Positions 58,078 through 64,000 of a stretch of 64,000 nt of DNA are shown one piece after another. The stretch spans positions 3,472,001 through 3,536,000 of the forward strand of contig JAJHTX010000003.1 of NCBI GenBank assembly GCA_032164295.1, written 5' to 3'. Each line of letters starts with the position of its first letter. Position 1 is the first letter of the stretch. Under the pieces are notes generated by a model. The model saw only the letters and a list, made by a program, of their open reading frames with translations. It did not search any database and was not told the origin of the DNA. The position numbers and the translations under genes are program-made. Origin of the DNA: Inonotus obliquus (taxonomy: Eukaryota > Basidiomycota > Agaricomycetes > Hymenochaetales > Hymenochaetaceae).

Positions 58078-61000
58078 TCAAAATAGGAGGCTGAAGAAAT
58101 ATCCAACAATTGCCACAATAACAGCCTCTACAACCAAACCAGCGCGGGGTGCTTCAACCCGTCCCTTCAATCCTGCCGAGGTGCTGCTCGGATCCACACC
58201 GCCGCTCGCCCCGGAAGCAAAGGCAGCAGCAGCAGCGTCCGCGCTCTGCACCGAAGCGAGGAACGCGTCCCATGACGCGATCGTCGCGGATGGTGCCACG
58301 AACAACGACGTCGCCGTACCTGAGCCGAACAGGATTCCAGATTCGCCGGGCAGGATGTCGCCGACGAGCAACAATGGATCTTCTCCACCGACCACGGATG
58401 CAGAACCAGATGAGTTAGTGGTGAGCCCTGTGGAGTTGTTGCCGAGGATGAACTCGCGGAAGAGGACGAATCCCTTGTCGTGGTTAATTTTCATGGAGGG
58501 TGATATCCGAGGTAATAAGCCGGGAAGAAGGAGTTGATGAAATTGATCGACAAATACCAATCGATATGATCGGCGGACAACCGAAATGATGAAGTAGGAA
58601 GTCAGCATTGATTTCAGAAGCAGGCGACTGCCGAATGTGAGTGCAGGGTGAACATACAGCTTCTGGCGTGAATTCGGGCACCTCATGACCCGAATTGGCA
58701 ATGATCACGTAGGTCCAGTTCCGCTCTTGATGCACTATCCCTGCAAAGTTTCCCGAGTCATCCGTAAAAGGCGTTGACGGCTTGCGTGTAAAGCCTTGGA
58801 TACCACCGAAGGTCGTGTTCTGTTAATGGTAGCCTGTCAAGCCAATGAAGCAGAACAGACAATGTCGATCATACCTGGATAGTAACTAGAAGAGTACGCT
58901 CCGTTAGACTTAGCGGGTAAACGAACAAGACAACTGACTCTCGCTACTGAAGTGAGGAACGACGGTATCATCGTTTCCCGAGTAAATGATCACCGATACA
59001 CCCCGCGCACTTGCATTCGTCGCCAACGTATCGAAGAATGCCACAGGTCTAGAACTCGAGTCTCAGCAACGATACAGTCACCTTATCTGACGAGGTGCCA
59101 CATACTCAACACCTGCGAGGTGCGATGTTAGTCATGAATCTCATTAAGAGTTTCCCGAAGTACTTACTTGGATCGCCGAAGACGTTGGCCCCGGGACCTG
59201 ATATGCTACACATTAGTCATATTGGCATTGAAAAAACACAAAGCGCACCGGATCTGAATGAGGAGTTGAAGGGATAATTTATCTGTAATGTCCAGTTCTT
59301 ACTTGTCGGAGCGTGAAGCGCGGTACGTGTTCGGTTGTCTGTAGGGTTGAATGTGTCACGCCCGAAATGCACTCACAGGAGAACCGGAGAGCCACACACC
59401 GTTGAAAAAGGTCGTCGGGTCAAGAGCTAATGGAGGAGCTCTTGCGTCTGGTACATTGTATGGCTGAGGATGAAACTCCGTCAATCTCAATGCCAACGTG
59501 ATTTCCCGGCAACCTACGTTGAACGGACCAAAATCATCTAATGTACCGATAACTGTTTCCTGTGATAAATCTGGAACGAGGACGTCAATACGGCGGTGAA
59601 ACCGTTCTTACTTGGACCACTCACTCCAAGGCATCGAGAAGTTCAATGCATAATCTTGCACTTCTGCGCTCATGAAACAACCATAAAACGGATCAATAGT
59701 CCCGTTCGCTCGTCCGGTCAAATCGCGCTTTTCCTTTTCCCTCTTCCTCTCCCTAATCCACTTTCGTCTCATGGATTCCCTTTCCTCAATCTCTCTTGGC
59801 GTCGGTGGAACGTGTCGCCTAACAAGACCCATCTCGGGACTTTCCACTCCCCGTGCTATTGCGATGAGATTCTTTCGGATGAGGGCAGCGGGACGGCTCG
59901 CGAGTTGCGCCGCACGCGCTTCGTCCGTCGGCGGGATCGGATCTCCGACTGGCGGGAACTTGGATGTCTGTGGGTACGTGAGGTTGAAGTCATATCCGCA
60001 AAGATGAGCTCTGAGACGTGTGGGAAATTTGGTAAAGTCATGGGATTTGCGTCGATAAAGAGAGCAACGCACTGTTCTCTGAAGTACTCATATACTTCTG
60101 GATCATAACCAATCAACTGAGGATACGTCTCGATGACAGACAACTAGCATAGATTCAGCCGTCTTTCTTAGGGAAGATGACGAGGTATTTTTACCATTGG
60201 AAGCTCCTCGTACTCGGGTTCGGCACCCATAGCTCCATTACCTATGGCGATCTTTGATAGGTTAACAGGAGGATCCGGCGTAGATAAGATGGCCTTCGTG
60301 ATATACGGCTACAAACTCGAAGTTAATTGACGCGAAACCAAGAGAAAATCCTATTACAGACGATATATGTTCCCGCATAACTTTCACCTGTAAGAAGTAA
60401 AGGACGGCTTGCGAGGCTTGGGAATATTTTCACTAGGTTCTCCAAGAAATTGAGCTAAAGAGGCAAATTTAGTCACTTCCGTCCACTTTGGAACTGAAGT
60501 ACTCACAAAATCTTCTGCCATCTGATTCTCATCAACGACTATTATAAGATATCAACTCATGTTCTCGACGAAACATCTGGCGGCAACGTACTGTATCCGC
60601 CGTTTGCTTCTGCGGTCGAGAATCCTGTGCCGCTGATCAAAGTATTCAGTTTGCGCCCGATGATGAGAAGATACATGTACATACACAGGCTGATCCACCC
60701 AAATGTAGTCCACTAATTTATCCCAACTGAAATTGTTCGGAGCCATACTCCCAGATTCCGTGACATGAAGTGGACCGTTTTCAAGGATGAGTCCGAGCAT
60801 ACTCGACGCACCGGGTCTATACTTGCGGATGTCTGAATAGGGACAGTGATACTATTTATAGTACGGGAAACGAACCCTCCGTTCAGCCAGAGCGCCCACG
60901 GTGCAGAAAGATTTTCATCAGCACCGGCTGTCAGCGATCCGTTCCTGCTCTCGAATCCCCAGAAGAATAACGTATCGTTCGGGTGGTTTGTCCGGTTTAC

Positions 61001-61254
61001 TGGGATGTTCCCGGCCCAGTTACGACTTAATGGGAAGGTCACATTTGGTAGCGGGACCTTCACGAGAAAGTCTGAAGATTTCTTTCAGCATTAGAAGTTT
61101 CAGAAACACCGTTGGCATGCTCACAGTCTTGCCATTCTGGACTGAAGTCTCCGCTTGGTTTCCCAGGATAATCGTGCGGGAAGGAGTTGGGTATGGTTCT
61201 CTGAGGATACACAGGAAGAACTAGAGCCAACAGGAGAGCGAGCCACAAGGACAT
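58078..61254 (-). CDS. Secreted serine carboxypeptidase (S10) with GPI-like tail
   Basis: Removes C-terminal residues from peptides in the secretory route, vacuole or outside the cell. The signal peptide MSLWLALLLALVLPVYPQR starts at 61254. S10 landmarks: FPLSRNWAGNIPV, DTLFFWGFES, APWALWLNGG running over an intron into the GPGASSMLG oxyanion loop, PNNFSWDKLVDYIWVDQPV, LLLTGESYAGTYIPY (nucleophile Ser, about 60390), IAIGNGAMG, VIIYSGNDDTVVPHF (catalytic Asp, about 58970) and ANSGHEVPEF (catalytic His, about 58680). After the catalytic domain there is a Ser/Gly/Ala-rich spacer of about 90 residues and a C-terminal hydrophobic run (LVVEAVIVAIVGYFF) ending at the stop, as in GPI-anchored or tail-membrane proteins. 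It has many short introns, and the triad is complete. Confidence 0.93.
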
Positions 61255-61645
61255 GATGGGGGCGTCGACTCGGAAGTTCGTTCGAAAGCACAGTCACTCG
61301 ACGGTCTTATAATCCCATCGATGTGTTAACATCACGCAGCCGGAATTGTTCGTTGCCTTTTCGTCCGCATGACATTAAACAGAAATAGCACACGCCTGGC
61401 TTCGTAGAAGTCTGCTCCCATCACGAGACCAGTCCAGAAGAGCCAGTCCAGCGGTGGATTTTCCGGTCTAAATTTGGATTCGCATCCGGTGCAGAAAACA
61501 AAAGGTTGGCAATTCCGGAATTGGACCATGATGACATAAGTGCTTCGTCAGCATTAATGAGTTATCCTCACGTGATGCAATATCAGGTTGTGGAGGACGA
61601 GGCACAGACAGTACATGTCTCCTACTTCTTGAGCCTGGAGCCTGA
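61255..61645. promoter_or_regulatory. Bidirectional promoter region (S10 / TFIP11)
   Basis: 391 bp between divergent starts. The minus-strand frame at 61332-61529 shows no domain. No clear TATA box was recognised. Confidence 0.5.
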
Positions 61646-64000
61646 ATGGCCAGACGAAAGCGTTATCTTGACGACGGTGATGACTCGGACTCATCCGTAG
61701 CATCCGGAGATGGCGACACCAACGAGTTCAACTTAAATGAGCATCCGGACGAACGTGCCGAACGCGAGCTCTTTGAGAATCCGTACGTACACAAGAAGCG
61801 CAGGAAAGCAAATGGGAAAGATGATGCTACGTACGGTGTCTTCGGTGAGGATAGCGAGGATGAAGGTTTTGGACGCCGGAAGAGGAACGTGGAGAGGCGT
61901 AGTGATTGGACAAAGTAAGTCTTGAATCATACTTCCGTGAGCTGAGAGGGAATACTAAATATACATTTCTAGAGCGCCGGCTTTCGTCTCAAGTGACAAA
62001 AGGGTTGTCATAAGCGAGGAAGTGAACGAGGAAGTTTCGAGAGCAGAGGAGGAAGCTGATGCTGAAGATGTTAGCATGAATGGGAGCGAAGGGGCGGAAA
62101 GCTCGTCAGCGTCAACTCCACCTTCACCTCGTATCCGGCCGGACGAGGACGAAAGCGAAGGCACACCGCCAGCATTTGGACTAGGCTCCCAAAATACAGC
62201 CAGAGATAATACAACGACATCGTCTTTCACATCCTCAGGTATCGGTTTCGGCAAGAGCGGGATAGGTGCGAATAGAGGTGGAATTGGATCCAGTAAAGGC
62301 GGTATCGGCTCTTCTCGTCCCCAAACAACAGTTGATGATGATGTACGCATGGATCTCCCAAGCTCTTTCGGCACCCCTCGGCCTCAGCGCGCATTTGTTC
62401 GCAATGGCACTGGAACTAGCTCACCGTCTGGAGCGCGAGCATCCACGCCTCTCGGCGCAACGGAGCAGGTGCACTTCAGCAAAATATCTGGCTCGTTTGG
62501 TGCGCGCATGCTATCCAAGATGGGTTGGCAAGCAGGCAAGGGTCTTGGAACAGAAGAGCAAGGTATCGCAACACCGATCGAGGCGAAGTTACGTCCGAAG
62601 GGTATGGGTATTGCTTTCAAAGGCTTCAAAGAGAAGACGGAGCAAAGTAAAGCAGAAGCAAGAAGAAGGGGGGAGGTTGTTAGTGACGAAGAGGATGAGA
62701 AGACCTCAAAGCGTGGCAAGGCCAGTGGAGCGAAAGAAGGGAAAACGCGACGGGAAGACGTTTGGCGGAAACCCAGGAAATCTAAAATCAAGGTTGAGCA
62801 TAAGACTTACGAGGAAATCATCGCGGAAGCTGGAGGAGAACCTCCTGCTGCTGCTGCAGGAATCGGAAAGATTATTGATGCCACTGGTGGGGAGGTATGT
62901 ATTGTATATATATTGCGAAACTCTATGTCCCTACTCATCCTCGTTTGTCAAGCTAAGAGAGGTATCTTCGTTAGCGGACGTCTCGCTTGCATCATGGACA
63001 CCCTCAACAGATCCAATGAGATTACCTGAAATTCGACATAACCTTCGTCTCATCTCGGAAGCTTGTAAGGTTGATCTAGACGGTCTTGCTCGGGAAGCCA
63101 AAGCTTTGGAGGAGAGGAAGAAGTGGATTGCAGCCGAGGATCCTAGACTGAGACGAAAGGTCGAGGATGAGGCGGAGCGTAAGTCTAGCTCAGTTTCCAA
63201 CGCACGATGATTTATTAATGTTCCGCCACTAGTCATCAGCAGGTTGCAGGCCGTGCATCTTGCTGTGGACGATATTAACGCCAAGGCAAAAGAGACGGAT
63301 AACTCTGATTACGAGCCTTCGCTTGAAGTGTTTTCCAAGATTGTCGAGAAGCTCACGTTTGAGTTCCCAAGAGAATATGACCGTTATCGACTTGATGAGG
63401 TGGTTGTTGCTGCAATTGTCCCTACGGTTTGTCGTCTCAGGTTACTATCTTACCCTTTGACATGGTGTTGACGCTACTCGTCAGTTTCGAAAAATGATGG
63501 CGGCTTGGAGACCTTTGGATGAACCAGATGCATACACTTCGACACTTCGTAAATGGCGGAGCGCCTTGAAGATGTCGGCTGTTGACTCTGGGACAAACCT
63601 ACAACTAGACGTTTACGGTACACGAACACTATCTTCGAGGCCACTACAACCGTTCGTTCTTTTACTTTTCTCTCATTTTCCTCGCTAAAAGGTCTCGAAG
63701 GGATGCGCCCATGACACCATACGAAAGCTTACTATGGAATATCTGGCTACCAAGAGTCCGGTCTGCGATCAAGTAAGTTTTCTTACCTCAGAAACCGTCA
63801 TCTGTAACCTTTTAATATTCCATGTAGCAACGAGTGGTCTCCACTGTATCCAGCGTCTGCAGTGAAGCTATACGAGTCGTGGTCGGATATTCTACCCTTA
63901 TTCATCAAGGATAACATGCTGGATCAACTTATTCTTCCCAAAATATCCGCCGCGATATCAAATTGGAGCTCAAGACGAAGTGAAGTTTCATTGCAAGCTA
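61646..64000 (+). CDS. TFIP11/Ntr1-type G-patch splicing factor, 3' end outside window
   Basis: Nuclear factor that activates the Prp43 helicase to take the spliceosome apart. The start MARRKRYLDDGDDSDSS leads into an acidic N-terminal TIP domain (ENPYVHKKRRK, YGVFGEDSEDEGFG). After an intron comes a Gly/Ser-rich segment with GIGFGKSGIGANRGGIGSSK repeats, then the G-patch: FGARMLSKMGWQAGKGLGTE through IEAKLRPKGMGIAFKGF (about 62490-62630). A basic linker (KRGKASGAKEGKTRRED) follows, then the GCFC-like helical domain: TYEEIIAEAGGEPPAA, EACKVDLDGLAREAKALEER, SLEVFSKIVEKLTFEFPREY, MMAAWRPLDEPDAY, TPYESLLWNIWLPRVRSAI and NEWSPLYPASAVKLYESW. The window ends inside this domain at SAAISNWSSRR, so the C-terminus is missing here. 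At least six introns. Confidence 0.93.

Noticed and set aside
58016..58537. 173-codon plus-strand frame over the carboxypeptidase 3' end
   Set aside because: It is antisense to the S10 C-terminal exon; the minus strand gives the coherent protease tail.
62266..63210. 314-codon plus-strand frame overlapping TFIP11
   Set aside because: Shifted-frame shadow of the G-patch gene: Arg-rich, with no conserved motif.

Overview
The window looks like nuclear DNA of a filamentous basidiomycete, most likely an Agaricomycete. Genes are dense and lie on both strands, with many 45-70 nt introns, including a 12-nt micro-exon in the DUF6534 gene. The families are typical of mushroom-forming fungi: DUF6534 membrane proteins, Agaricomycete F-box proteins, a PA-clan trypsin-like family, GT15 mannosyltransferases and fungal acetyl-CoA carboxylase. 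I saw no prokaryotic operon, CRISPR array, rRNA or tRNA.

Layout. 0.7-8.5 kb: a class-III aminotransferase (-), a secreted single-pass membrane protein (-), a tiny membrane protein (+) and an intact carnitine O-acetyltransferase (+) carrying both mitochondrial-type and peroxisomal-type targeting signals. 8.5-20.7 kb: an accessory island with a headless Zn-cluster transcription-factor remnant, a complete Tc1/mariner element with TA target duplications and a one-stop transposase, and a degenerate array. In the array, a chimeric unit (N-terminal part of a trypsin-like gene joined to the tail of the tiny membrane gene and to carnitine acetyltransferase) occurs three times around one near-full-length trypsin-like gene and a HECT ubiquitin-ligase fragment. 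22-35 kb: a DUF6534 membrane protein, a DnaJ/DnaJ-X co-chaperone and the 7.4-kb acetyl-CoA carboxylase gene. 35.3-36.35 kb: nested inverted-repeat elements in the ACC1/xylulokinase spacer. 37-45 kb: xylulokinase, a Ser-rich unknown protein, an F-box protein and a GT15 mannosyltransferase. 45.3-64 kb: a secreted GH31 glycosidase, a PB1 plus multi-ZZ protein, PHF5A/Rds3, an M20 amidohydrolase, a secreted S10 carboxypeptidase with a GPI-like tail, and a TFIP11/Ntr1 G-patch splicing factor cut by the window edge.

Most genes are unlinked housekeeping or secretory genes. Two functional themes recur by chance or loosely: acetyl-CoA handling (carnitine acetyltransferase, ACC) and the spliceosome (PHF5A, TFIP11). 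The main interest is the island at 10-20.7 kb, where shared junctions, a shared deletion and a mosaic copy let the order of duplication, deletion and gene conversion be partly read from the sequence. Intron borders are inferred from GT/AG sites and family conservation. Coordinates are the outer limits of coding sequence, and hand-derived positions may be off by a base or two.
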